Positions 17,488 through 25,806 of a stretch of DNA of 64,000 nt are shown piece after piece. The position numbers were made by a program, and so were the translations under genes. Below the pieces are notes generated by a model. The model was not told where the DNA came from. It was given only the letters and a program-made list of their open reading frames with translations, and did not search any database. The stretch spans positions 1-64,000 of the forward strand of contig JBAUTG010000091.1 of NCBI GenBank assembly GCA_049582105.1. Direction: 5' to 3'. The stretch is from Palsa-851 sp049582105. GTDB taxonomy: Bacteria; Chloroflexota; Dormibacteria; Aeolococcales; Aeolococcaceae. The stretch's first letter is position 1; each line of letters opens with the position of its first letter.

Positions 17488-18612
17488 TCAGGGCGGCGGG
17501 GACGGCGAGGGCGACGGTGATGGCGACGGTTTGGGGCTGACGGTCACCGTTCCGGCGGTCGGGCTGCCGCTCGGCGAAGGGGACGGACTCGGTGTCGGCT
17601 GGGGGGTCGGCGGTGCCACCGCTGACTGAGCGGGCGGGGGCTGGACCGAGGGTGCGACCGGCAGGAGCGCGGCACGCACCTCGGTGGGGAGTCCCGGCAC
17701 CCCGCCGCTCACGGGATCGCCGGGTGCCTCGACGTCGAGGTAGCCGAAGGTGGGCCGCGCGAAGTTGAGCCGCCGTTTGAGCGCCGCCATGGTCTCGATC
17801 TGCCGGGGCAGCAGTTGCAGTGCCGCCTCCGTGTCGAGCGGGCCGAGCACCGCGCGCCACCCGCTGCTCGTCCAGAGGCTCACGACGTCGTCGGCACCCC
17901 AGAGATAGGCGGCCACCGCGCAGCCGAAGACCGAGGGGAATCGCTGCGCGACCGTGCTCAGCAGTTGCACCAGCTGCGGGTTGAGCGCTTGCGGTGACCC
18001 TGCGCGGTCGTCGATGAGGACCGGGACATCGCTGCTCGCGGTCGGGGTCGCGTCGATCCCGGGAAGCGTCGCGCCATTGGCTGCGACGAGCGTGTCCGCG
18101 CCGTCGCGACGGACGCGGAGCATCGGAGCGCGTTCGACGATGTTGATGCGAACCGTGGCCGGGAGTTGCGTCGTGACCATCGCACTCGCCACCCAGGGCA
18201 GCGCGAGCACACGGCTCTGGATTGCGGCGCCGTTGATGGTGAAGATGCTCACCTCAGGCACCTCGGCGGCTGCGACGACGGCGCTCGTCGTGACCAGGTG
18301 CGCGCCGACCACGGTCACCTGGCGCACCTGGAAGGTGGGGAGCGTCAGCACGAGCGCGAGCGCTGTCATCTGCACCGCAAGAGCGGCACCCGCGATCGCC
18401 CGGCGCTTCCAGGAGATCCGCCGGCGCGCGACCGGCGGCGACGGAGCCGGCCCGCGTCGCGAATGGCGGCGTTTGCGCGGCGAAGCTTGAAGCTTCGTGC
18501 CCGGATTGGTCGCGAAACGCCGCGCCGGCCGGGCGGCGTCGACGATGAGCGACGCCTGGGCACGGACGAGGGCGACGTGGCGTGCCTGCTCGTCGAGCAC
18601 GTCGGTGCTCAC
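17488..18612 (-). CDS. ftsQ: cell division protein FtsQ (POTRA domain) with Pro/Ser-rich tail
   Basis: Bitopic divisome protein linking FtsB/FtsL to the septal machinery. A basic cytoplasmic N-terminus (KRRHSRRGP) precedes one membrane segment (AGAALAVQMTALALVLTLP). The POTRA domain follows (FQVRQVTVVGAHLVTTSAVV) and then the FtsQ beta domain (RVLALPWVASAMVTTQLPATVRINIVERAP in segments). The last 55 or so residues are an unusual extracytoplasmic Pro/Ser/Thr tail with PSPSPSP runs. The start is GTG 18612, giving 374 residues; there is no strong ribosome site, so the start is uncertain. Last gene of the dcw cluster, 88 bp after murF. Confidence 0.88.
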   Translation of the reverse strand: MSTDVLDEQARHVALVRAQASLIVDAARPARRFATNPGTKLQASPRKRRHSRRGPAPSPPVARRRISWKRRAIAGAALAVQMTALALVLTLPTFQVRQVTVVGAHLVTTSAVVAAAEVPEVSIFTINGAAIQSRVLALPWVASAMVTTQLPATVRINIVERAPMLRVRRDGADTLVAANGATLPGIDATPTASSDVPVLIDDRAGSPQALNPQLVQLLSTVAQRFPSVFGCAVAAYLWGADDVVSLWTSSGWRAVLGPLDTEAALQLLPRQIETMAALKRRLNFARPTFGYLDVEAPGDPVSGGVPGLPTEVRAALLPVAPSVQPPPAQSAVAPPTPQPTPSPSPSPSGSPTAGTVTVSPKPSPSPSPSPSPPP

Positions 18613-18700
18613 GAGGCGTGCGCGGTACGGGAGGGGCAGTGCATCAACGCAAGGTGGGACGTGAAGTGGAACGTTGCGGCCGCACGGGGGCCCGGGCCGA

Positions 18701-20392
18701 TTATCCCCCAGGCGAAGCCGGCGTGACCGGTCTGACGCGTATTCCCGCAGCAGGGAGATAGGTATCCGGGAGGTCGTTGGCAAAGAGGACGACATCGCCG
18801 GGTTTCGAGAGCTGCTGGAGCAGCGCTGTCGCCTCCTCGAGCGAGTCGACGACGTGGATCCGCTCCTCCGGCAGCCCGCCGTCGCGAAGCCCGGCGCACA
18901 GCGCCGCGCTCGTCTTGGCGGACATGACGATCACGTGGTCGCACACCCCGGCGGCGTGCTCGCCGTACCGCCGATTCTCCTCGTCCTCCACGCTGCCGAG
19001 TTCGACGAGCCCGGGCGTGACCAGGAACTTCGCGCCGCCGGTCATCGCCGCAAGCACCTCGAGCCCGTTGTGCACCCCGACCGGGTTGGCGTTGTACGAG
19101 TCGTCGATCACGGTCATCGGGCCTGCGGTGGCCATCAGCTCGAGGCGGTGTTCGATCTGCTGCAGCCGCGCGGCGCCGGCAATCGCCGCATCGACCGGGT
19201 AGCCGAGGACGTGCACCGCCACAAGCGCCGCGCTGACGTTCGCGACCTGGTGGCGACCGAGCAGCGGAATGGTCACCCCACGGTCGAGGCCTTCTGCCTC
19301 CCATCGCCACCGGAACCTCGCGCCGTGCGAGTCGACGACGATCGCCGATGCCACCACCTCGGCGTCGGCGGCAGACGCGTCTCCCTCGAGGGCGTAGCGA
19401 ATGCAACGGCGTTCCTCCCCGGCGGCGCGCTGCGCGAGCTGCACACCCGAGTCGTCGCCCGTGTATACGATCGACGCTCCATCGGCGGGCAGCGCATGGA
19501 CGACCTCGTACATCGCGTCGCCGATGCGGTCGAGCGTCCCGAAGCGTTCCATGTGCTGCGGTCCAATCGCGGTGACGATCGCGATCCGGGGGTGCACGAG
19601 GTCGCTGATCGCCGCGATCTCGCCTTCCGCGTACGCGTCCATCTCGACGACGAAGACGCGATGCTCCGGCATCAGATCCTCGTTGATCGCCCGGCTCACG
19701 CCCATCAGCGTGTTGAAGCTCTTGCGGGTGGGCAGCGTGCTGACGCTCGGCTGCAGCAGCTGCGCGAGGATGTGCTTGGTGCTGGTCTTGCCGAAGCTCC
19801 CCACCACTGCCACGACGATCGGATCAATGCGCGAGAGCTTCGTTCGCGCAAGCGACAGATAGTGCTTGCGGATCTGCGCCTCCGCGGGCTTCGTGACGAC
19901 ATTGGCAGCAACCAGCACGACGTCGCTCAGGCTCGTGACCAGTCCCGCTGCGATCAGCACGAGCACGACCGAGACGATCGGGTTGGCCGCGACGATGCCG
20001 AGCGCGACGCCGGCGGCCAGGATGACGGCGAGGAACCCGCCGGCGATGAGGAGCCGACGCATGCGTGCGGTCATCACGAGCGGTCGCTTCGGAGCAGTCC
20101 AGCGCCATGTCAGCTGCGCCGCCGCGCCGGACGCGAGCCACGCCACGGCAATCGCGATGTCGCGTGCCGGAGGGAGCACCACCGCGACGCTGAGGGCGAC
20201 GACTCCAACGCCCAGCCCGAGCCAGACCGCACGGTGCGCAATCCACTCGCGAGTGAGCCCCCATCGCAGGAACCGGATCGACTCGTACTCCTCGATCTGG
20301 AACATGCGCGCCGCGACCAGGATGATGCGCGCGACCAGCACCAGCCAGACGATCGCGGCCACCGCGACGAGCGGGCCGAGCAGCGGGTTCAT
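18701..20392 (-). CDS. murF: membrane-anchored MurF-like ligase (UDP-MurNAc-tripeptide:D-Ala-D-Ala ligase)
   Basis: Probably adds D-Ala-D-Ala to the UDP-MurNAc tripeptide. The C-terminal 400 residues are a Mur ligase: P-loop VVGSFGKTSTK near residue 198, SFNTLMGVSRAINEDL, VVEMDAYAEGEI, IGPQHMERFGT, DDSYNANP and TPGLVELG. The first 165 residues are not the usual MurF substrate-binding domain but about five hydrophobic segments (for example VAAIVWLVLVARIILVAA and LIAGGFLAVILAAGVALG), so the enzyme should sit in the membrane. It overlaps the upstream hydrolase gene by 4 bp. It could also act on a different precursor, but no other MurF is in the cluster. Confidence 0.82.
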   Translation of the reverse strand: MNPLLGPLVAVAAIVWLVLVARIILVAARMFQIEEYESIRFLRWGLTREWIAHRAVWLGLGVGVVALSVAVVLPPARDIAIAVAWLASGAAAQLTWRWTAPKRPLVMTARMRRLLIAGGFLAVILAAGVALGIVAANPIVSVVLVLIAAGLVTSLSDVVLVAANVVTKPAEAQIRKHYLSLARTKLSRIDPIVVAVVGSFGKTSTKHILAQLLQPSVSTLPTRKSFNTLMGVSRAINEDLMPEHRVFVVEMDAYAEGEIAAISDLVHPRIAIVTAIGPQHMERFGTLDRIGDAMYEVVHALPADGASIVYTGDDSGVQLAQRAAGEERRCIRYALEGDASAADAEVVASAIVVDSHGARFRWRWEAEGLDRGVTIPLLGRHQVANVSAALVAVHVLGYPVDAAIAGAARLQQIEHRLELMATAGPMTVIDDSYNANPVGVHNGLEVLAAMTGGAKFLVTPGLVELGSVEDEENRRYGEHAAGVCDHVIVMSAKTSAALCAGLRDGGLPEERIHVVDSLEEATALLQQLSKPGDVVLFANDLPDTYLPAAGIRVRPVTPASPGG

Positions 20393-21180
20393 TCGCCTCC
20401 CTCATGCGGGGATCCATGGAGGAATACCTCGACGATCCGGCAGAAGCGGTCCGGCTGCTCGAGATAGGCGTAGTGACCGGCGCCCTCGAACACGACGAGC
20501 CCCGCGTCCGGGATCAGCTGTTCCATCAGGCGTCCATCGTCGATCGGCGTCTCGGTGTCCCGGTCGCCCCAGATGAGGAGCACGGGGATGCGCAGGTCCG
20601 GGAGCATCCCGCGCAGATCCTCGTTCACGATGCGGACGAGCGTGCCGCGCATCGTCCCGGAGACGGCCCGGTAGTCAGCGGACCCGCGAAGGTCGGCCCT
20701 GCGGCCGGCCGTGTGGCGGATCCCGGCGGGGAGGGCTCCCGAACGCTCGATGGCGCGAAGCGCCTTGTACGTCCGGACCCGGGCGGCGCCGCGCAACGTC
20801 CGGCGGGGCCGGATCCCCGCGCTCCCGGCGAGCACCATCCGGTCGACCCTCCCCGGATGCTCGGCGGCGATGACGATCCCGATCCGTCCGCCGTTGGAGT
20901 GGCCGATCAGGTCGCAGTGCTCCACACCGAGATGGTCGAGCAGCGCGATGCACCAGTCCGCGTATTCGTGCACCGACCACGGTGCGTCCGGCTCCGGGGT
21001 CGCGCCGAAGCCGGGAAGATCGGGGACGATGAGACGCCGCCCCGGCTGGAGCGCGTCGAGGATCGGGGCGAAGAGCTCCGAGGACACGCCCCACCCATGG
21101 AGGAGGAGCAGCGGCCGTCCACTGCCTCGGATGTCAACGTGCGCAACCGGAACCTCGACTGCGGCACCGCCGTTGTTCAC
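20389..21180 (-). CDS. alpha/beta hydrolase inside the dcw cluster
   Basis: Serine alpha/beta hydrolase with a complete triad: oxyanion loop LLLLHGWGVSS, nucleophile elbow IGHSNGG, acid in WGDRDTETP and His in GAGHYAYLEQP. GTG 21180 is chosen because the frame becomes hydrolase-like there and GGGGAG lies just upstream, giving 263 residues. It sits between ddl and murF (23 bp after ddl, 4-bp overlap with murF), so it must be co-expressed with cell-wall precursor genes. Its substrate is unknown; an amidase, thioesterase or lipid-linked ester role in envelope synthesis is only a guess. Confidence 0.85.
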   Translation of the reverse strand: MNNGGAAVEVPVAHVDIRGSGRPLLLLHGWGVSSELFAPILDALQPGRRLIVPDLPGFGATPEPDAPWSVHEYADWCIALLDHLGVEHCDLIGHSNGGRIGIVIAAEHPGRVDRMVLAGSAGIRPRRTLRGAARVRTYKALRAIERSGALPAGIRHTAGRRADLRGSADYRAVSGTMRGTLVRIVNEDLRGMLPDLRIPVLLIWGDRDTETPIDDGRLMEQLIPDAGLVVFEGAGHYAYLEQPDRFCRIVEVFLHGSPHEGGE

Positions 21181-21203
21181 CCGCTCCCCGCTCGGATCGG
21201 CGT

Positions 21204-22397
21204 TCAGCCCGGCCTGCCGGTGAGCAGCCACGTGTCGATCGAGGACGTCGTTGCCCGCTGCTCGCGGTGACGCGCGAACGCCATGTCCACGAGGCGGTTC
21301 AGGAGCACGTCGAAATGCATGCCGGACGCCTCCCAGAGATAGAACGAGAGCGACCCGGGAAGCGTGTTCAACTCGTTGACGAGAAACGAGTCGTGTTCCG
21401 GTGAGACGAGGAAGTCGACACGCGCCACGCCGGCGGCGCCGATCGCCCGGAACGCCGACATCGCCGCCTCCTGGATGCGTTTCGTGAGCGTGTCGGAGAT
21501 GGGCGCGGGGATGAGGCGCTGCGAGCTCTTCATGCCCGTCGCCGGCCCCTTGACACCGCCCTTCCCCTTGGCGCCGCTCAGGTATTTGTCTGCGTAGCTG
21601 AGCGTTCCCGAGCTCACCGGCTGCTCGCACACGGAGACCTGGACGTCGTCGCCCTGCCCGAGCACCGAGCAGTTGATCTCGATGATCCCCTCCTGCGCGG
21701 CCTCGGCGAGCACTGAGGTGTCGTATCGAAACGCGACGTCGAGCGCATCACGAAGCTGCTCGTGCGACTCGACGCGCGCGACCCCGATGCTGGATCCGAG
21801 GCGTCGGGGTTTCACGTACATCGGGAACCCCGGGGTGTGCTCGAGCTCCGTGCACACCGTGTCCGCGGACTCGGTCCACCGCGTGCGTCCAACAGCGACA
21901 TCGTCGAGCACGGGAAGGCCCGCGCCACGAAGGGTCGTGCGCGCCAGCCGCTTGTCCATGCTGACGGCTGCCGACACGACGTCACATCCGCAGTACGGGA
22001 TGCCGGCAAGCTCGAACAGCCCTTGCAGGGTCCCGTCCTCCCCGTTCGAGCCGTGCACGAGCGGCATCGCAACATCGAAGCGCGAGACCGAACGCGGTGC
22101 GCCGCCGAGCAGCCCGCGCCTCACCTCGACCTCGAAGAGCTCCCCGGCAGAGTCGGGCTCGGGCCGCATGGTGACGCGTGTCGACGCTGCGATCAATCGG
22201 TCGATGTCCTTGTAGCGATCGAGCTGGAGGAGCGCATCACCGGTGTACCAGGCACCTGTCTTCGCGATGTACACGGGAATGGGGATCATCCGCTCGGCCG
22301 GCATCGCGGCCATCGCCTGCTGCGCGGTGATCACCGACACCTCGTGCTCGACCGACCGGCTCCCGAAGAAGACGCCGACGCGGATGCGCTCAGCCAC
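21204..22397 (-). CDS. ddl: D-alanine-D-alanine ligase
   Basis: ATP-grasp enzyme making D-Ala-D-Ala. It shows FFGSRSVEHEVSVITAQQ, PLVHGSNGEDGTLQG, KPRRLGSSIGV, and VNELNTLPGS with the metal ligands. The form with Lys and Tyr around the active site (SYADKYLSGAKGKG) is D-Ala specific in known enzymes, though I cannot prove specificity against D-Lac. AGGAGG lies 6 nt before GTG 22397, which I prefer to TTG 22403. The product is 397 residues, overlapping murB by 8 bp. Confidence 0.94.
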   Translation of the reverse strand: MAERIRVGVFFGSRSVEHEVSVITAQQAMAAMPAERMIPIPVYIAKTGAWYTGDALLQLDRYKDIDRLIAASTRVTMRPEPDSAGELFEVEVRRGLLGGAPRSVSRFDVAMPLVHGSNGEDGTLQGLFELAGIPYCGCDVVSAAVSMDKRLARTTLRGAGLPVLDDVAVGRTRWTESADTVCTELEHTPGFPMYVKPRRLGSSIGVARVESHEQLRDALDVAFRYDTSVLAEAAQEGIIEINCSVLGQGDDVQVSVCEQPVSSGTLSYADKYLSGAKGKGGVKGPATGMKSSQRLIPAPISDTLTKRIQEAAMSAFRAIGAAGVARVDFLVSPEHDSFLVNELNTLPGSLSFYLWEASGMHFDVLLNRLVDMAFARHREQRATTSSIDTWLLTGRPG

Positions 22398-23310
22398 CCG
22401 CAACCTCCTGTCCCGGGGTGCCGATCAGGATGATCTCGCGCTCGAGATCGACGCCGAACTGCTGCTGCACCGCATCGTGCGCAGCGGCGACGAGCGTCAG
22501 CACGTCGGCGGCGCTCGCATGATCGACGTTCACGATGAAGTTGGCGTGCTTCGGTGAGATCTGCGCCCCACCGGATCTCCGGCCTTTCATACCGGCCGCT
22601 TCGACGAGCCTGCCGGCCTTGTCGTCCGGTGGATTCTTGAAGACGCTTCCGAGGCTTCGGACCCCATACGGTTGCGATGCCTTGCGCTGCGCCTGCACCG
22701 CATCGGTGCGCTCGCGCACGAGCGCCGGGTCGTCGGGATGCACACGAAGCCGCGCACTGACGACGACGTGGTCGCTCAGGTCGTCCTTGAACCGTGAGTG
22801 ACGGTACGAGAACCCGCACTCCGCGACGGTGAGCCTCACGGTCCGTCCTCCCAGGTCGAGGGCGGCGCAGTCGATGAGCACATCGGCCATCTCGGTCCCG
22901 AACGCACCGGCGTTGCCGTACACGCTCGCGCCGCACGTACCCGGCACGCCGATGCCGAACTCGAGTCCGGCGAGGCCGCGCTTCGCGCAGTCGAGCGCGA
23001 CGCGCGGCATCATGCAGCCGCCGCCGAGGCGGACCGTGTGCTCGTCCTCAACGTGCAGCGTGCGGTCGTCATGACGAATGACCAGCCCCTGAATGCCCGC
23101 ATCGCTGATGAGCGTATTGCTCCCCGCACCGAGCATGGTCACCGGGACTCCCGATTCGCTGCAGAGCCTGAGCAGCGTCGCGAGGGACGCCGTGTCACGG
23201 GTCGTCGTGAACCACTGCGCAGGGCCACCGACTCCGAACTGGCTGTGCCGCGCGAGCGGCTCGTTCGCGCGCACGCCGGGATACGTGGCGAGCCACTCAT
23301 CCGCGGACAC
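22390..23310 (-). CDS. murB: UDP-N-acetylenolpyruvoylglucosamine reductase
   Basis: FAD enzyme that reduces UDP-GlcNAc-enolpyruvate to UDP-MurNAc. LGAGSNTLISD and GIGVPGTCGASVYGNAGAFG form the FAD-binding fold, YRHSRFK holds the substrate Tyr and Arg, and GSVFKNP the Ser proton donor. At 306 residues it resembles the short type II enzymes. It starts at GTG 23310, overlapping the murC/mpl end by 14 bp. Confidence 0.95.
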   Translation of the reverse strand: MSADEWLATYPGVRANEPLARHSQFGVGGPAQWFTTTRDTASLATLLRLCSESGVPVTMLGAGSNTLISDAGIQGLVIRHDDRTLHVEDEHTVRLGGGCMMPRVALDCAKRGLAGLEFGIGVPGTCGASVYGNAGAFGTEMADVLIDCAALDLGGRTVRLTVAECGFSYRHSRFKDDLSDHVVVSARLRVHPDDPALVRERTDAVQAQRKASQPYGVRSLGSVFKNPPDDKAGRLVEAAGMKGRRSGGAQISPKHANFIVNVDHASAADVLTLVAAAHDAVQQQFGVDLEREIILIGTPGQEVAGG

Positions 23311-24703
23311 CCTGAACCTCCAGCGCGCCGAGCAGCCGCGGCGCCAGCTTGTCGAAGCCGCCGAGAGAGAGGACGAGCACCACGTCGCCCGAGCGCGCGA
23401 TGCGCGTCAGCAGGTCGATCGCCCCGTCGCTCGAGGCGACGACGTGGACGTCCGCTCGCGAACCCGCGCGCGCGGCGACATCCTCGCTGGAGACGGTCTT
23501 CGGCATGCCGCGCTCCCGCGCCTCCTCGATGGGGCCGATGATCACCACGTCGGCGCCCGCGAAGCTCAGGCGGTAGTCCTCGAGGAGGCGGCTCACGCGC
23601 GAGTACGTGTGGGGTGTGTGGACGGCGATGAGCCGCCGTCCCGGGTAGCGCTGCCGGGCGGCGTCGATCGCGGCGCCGACCTCCGTTGGGTGATGCGCGT
23701 AGTCGTCCACCACCGTCACGCCGCCGCGTTCGCCAAGAATCTCGAACCGTCGCGCGGGGCCCCGAAAGTCGGCGCACGCTCCCACCGCGGTGTCCTCATC
23801 GACCCCGACGTACCCGGCGAGGATGAGCGCCGCGCAGGCGTTCTGTGCGTTGTGGATACCCGGAAACGTGAGCCGGACATCCAGGCGCGGAGCGTCACCG
23901 CGCTCCACCCCGAAGTGCTGCAGGCCACCGTCGTCGCGCGCACCGATGATCCGCCAGTCGCTCGCCTGGTTCGTCCCGTATGTGACGACAGAGGCACCCG
24001 TTGCAGCGCGGAGGGCGACGCACTCGGGATCGTCCGCACAGAGCGCCAGCACACCTGACGCAGGCATCGCCGCGGCCAGCTCGATGAAGGGCGCGCGGTA
24101 CGCGTCGAGGTCCGCGTACACGTCGGGGTGGTCAAGCTCGAGGCGGGTGACGCACGCCCCGTCCGGGTTGGTGTGCAGGAACTTCGGCCGCGGATCCCAC
24201 GGCGCCGATGTGTATTCGTCGCCCTCGAAGACGAATGGACCGGTGCCGAGCCGCGACGTGCCACCCAGGTCGAGCGAGGTCGACCCGAGACGGAACCCGG
24301 GATCCCGCCCGGCGCGATCGAGGATGTGCACCAGCAGCGCCGACGTCGTCGTCTTCCCGTGCGTCCCGCACACAGTGAGGCGGGTGCGGCCGGCGGCGAG
24401 GCTGACGTAGAACTCGATCTCGCTCACGCACGGGATCCCGCGTTCCCGCACGGCCGCGAGCTCGAGGTTGGCGGGTCGCGTCTGATTCCCGACCACCACG
24501 AGGTCGGGTGTCCCCCACCGATCGAGGTTGGCCGGGTCGCTCCGGTTCTCCCATTCGATGCCGGCCGCGGTGACGGCGTCACTCATCGGCGGGTAGGCGT
24601 GGTCATCGGAGCCCGTGACACGGTCACCGCGATCGAGGGCGAGAGCCGCCGCGCCGAACGTCGCGTACCCGCAGATGCCGAGCACATGGACGTGCCTCGT
24701 CAT
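23297..24703 (-). CDS. Mur ligase in the MurC position with Mpl-type motifs
   Basis: Mur ligase of 468 residues at the place where murC normally sits, between murG and murB. P-loop is CGTHGKTTTSAL. Several stretches look like Mpl (UDP-MurNAc:tripeptide ligase of recycling) rather than MurC: HVLGICGYATFGAAALA, TGSDDHAYPPMSDAV, DLVVVGNQTRPANLELAAV, and FEGDEYTSAPWDPRPKFLH, the counterpart of Mpl EADEYDTAFFDKRSKF. MurC has EADESD at that site. The C-terminal domain has VVDDYAHHPTEV, shared by both. Either MurC here derives from an Mpl-like branch, or Mpl replaced it and MurC is elsewhere. ATG 24703 overlaps murG by 4 bp. Confidence 0.85.
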   Translation of the reverse strand: MTRHVHVLGICGYATFGAAALALDRGDRVTGSDDHAYPPMSDAVTAAGIEWENRSDPANLDRWGTPDLVVVGNQTRPANLELAAVRERGIPCVSEIEFYVSLAAGRTRLTVCGTHGKTTTSALLVHILDRAGRDPGFRLGSTSLDLGGTSRLGTGPFVFEGDEYTSAPWDPRPKFLHTNPDGACVTRLELDHPDVYADLDAYRAPFIELAAAMPASGVLALCADDPECVALRAATGASVVTYGTNQASDWRIIGARDDGGLQHFGVERGDAPRLDVRLTFPGIHNAQNACAALILAGYVGVDEDTAVGACADFRGPARRFEILGERGGVTVVDDYAHHPTEVGAAIDAARQRYPGRRLIAVHTPHTYSRVSRLLEDYRLSFAGADVVIIGPIEEARERGMPKTVSSEDVAARAGSRADVHVVASSDGAIDLLTRIARSGDVVLVLSLGGFDKLAPRLLGALEVQGVRG

Positions 24704-25806
24704 GCGGCGTTGCTCCGCCGTCCCGTCCCGGCGGCCTCGATGATGAGGCGCACGACCGAGTCGGTCGCGTCAGGAAGACCGAGCGATGCGCTCGCCCCCG
24801 ACATGCGGCGCCAGCGCTCGGGATCGGCCGCAAGCGCGGCGATCTCGCCACCGAGCCGCTCGGCCGTGCAGGCTGCGTCGTCGATGAGCATCGCCGCGCC
24901 CGCCTCGACGTAGGGCGACGCGTTGTGGCGCTGGTGGCCGCCCGCATGCGGGTACGGGACGACGATCATGGGACGGCCGAGCGCCGAGCATTCGGCGAGC
25001 GACGATCCGCCCGCGCGCATCACGACGAGATCGCTCGCCGCGATTCGCGCGGCCATGTCGTCGAGGAACGCGGACACCGTGTAGCGCGGGGCGAGCACCG
25101 GTGGCAGCGCCGCCGCGGCGCGCGACACGGTGTCGAAGTCGAGGCTCCCGCACTGGTGCACGATCGTGAGCTCCGGATCGTTGCCGAGCAGAGTGGCCAC
25201 GCAGCCCGTGATCGCGCGGTTCACGCGGCGCGCTCCCTGCGATCCCCCGGTGACGAGAATCGTTCGCAGCCGGTCGCCGGCTTCCCGGGGCGGGATTGCG
25301 CGAATCTCGGCGCGGATCGGGTTGCCGGTGTGCACGACGCGGGCGTTGGGAAGGTGGCGCGCAGTCTCCGCGAACGACGCCGCGACTACGCGCGCCCGGC
25401 GCGCAAGCAGCCGGGTCGCGCGTCCCGGTACCGCGTTCTGCTCGAGCAGCACCACCGGGATCCGCTGTGCCAGGGCCGCGGCGACGACCGGCACGGAGAC
25501 GTACCCGCCCGCACCGACAACGACGTCGGGACGCAGGCGCCGCACCAACCGCCGGGCGGCGATCGTGGCGCGCGTGAGCTGGGTCGTCGCACGCGCGATG
25601 CCGGCGGGGCTCCCGACGTCGACCCCGCTCACGTCGAGGGTCTCGAGATCGAGTCCTGCGGCGACCACCAGGCGCTCGGCCACGCCGTCACGGCGGCCGA
25701 CCACGGTCACCTCGTCGTCAGGCCGGGCGTCTCGCAACGCCAGCGCGATCGCCAGCGCCGGGGTCAGGTGGCCCCCAGTTCCCCCCCCAGCTATCAACGT
25801 GCGCAC
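24700..25806 (-). CDS. murG: UDP-N-acetylglucosamine--undecaprenyl-PP-MurNAc-pentapeptide GlcNAc transferase
   Basis: Converts lipid I to lipid II at the inner face of the membrane. It opens with LIAGGGTGGHLTPALAIA, has VVVGAGGYVSVPVV and LLEQNAVPG in the acceptor domain, and ILVTGGSQGARRVN and RAGGSSLAECSALGRP in the UDP-GlcNAc-binding domain. The product is 368 residues from GTG 25806. The first 89 bp are shared with the 3' end of ftsW in another frame. The GGG of the first motif is encoded by an eight-G run (25781-25788 on the minus strand). Confidence 0.96.
   Translation of the reverse strand: MRTLIAGGGTGGHLTPALAIALALRDARPDDEVTVVGRRDGVAERLVVAAGLDLETLDVSGVDVGSPAGIARATTQLTRATIAARRLVRRLRPDVVVGAGGYVSVPVVAAALAQRIPVVLLEQNAVPGRATRLLARRARVVAASFAETARHLPNARVVHTGNPIRAEIRAIPPREAGDRLRTILVTGGSQGARRVNRAITGCVATLLGNDPELTIVHQCGSLDFDTVSRAAAALPPVLAPRYTVSAFLDDMAARIAASDLVVMRAGGSSLAECSALGRPMIVVPYPHAGGHQRHNASPYVEAGAAMLIDDAACTAERLGGEIAALAADPERWRRMSGASASLGLPDATDSVVRLIIEAAGTGRRSNAA

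Noticed and set aside
17491..17600. GGCGAC-rich repeats considered as a CRISPR or VNTR array
   Set aside because: They are in frame with and encode the PSPSP tail of FtsQ; there are no spacers of constant length.
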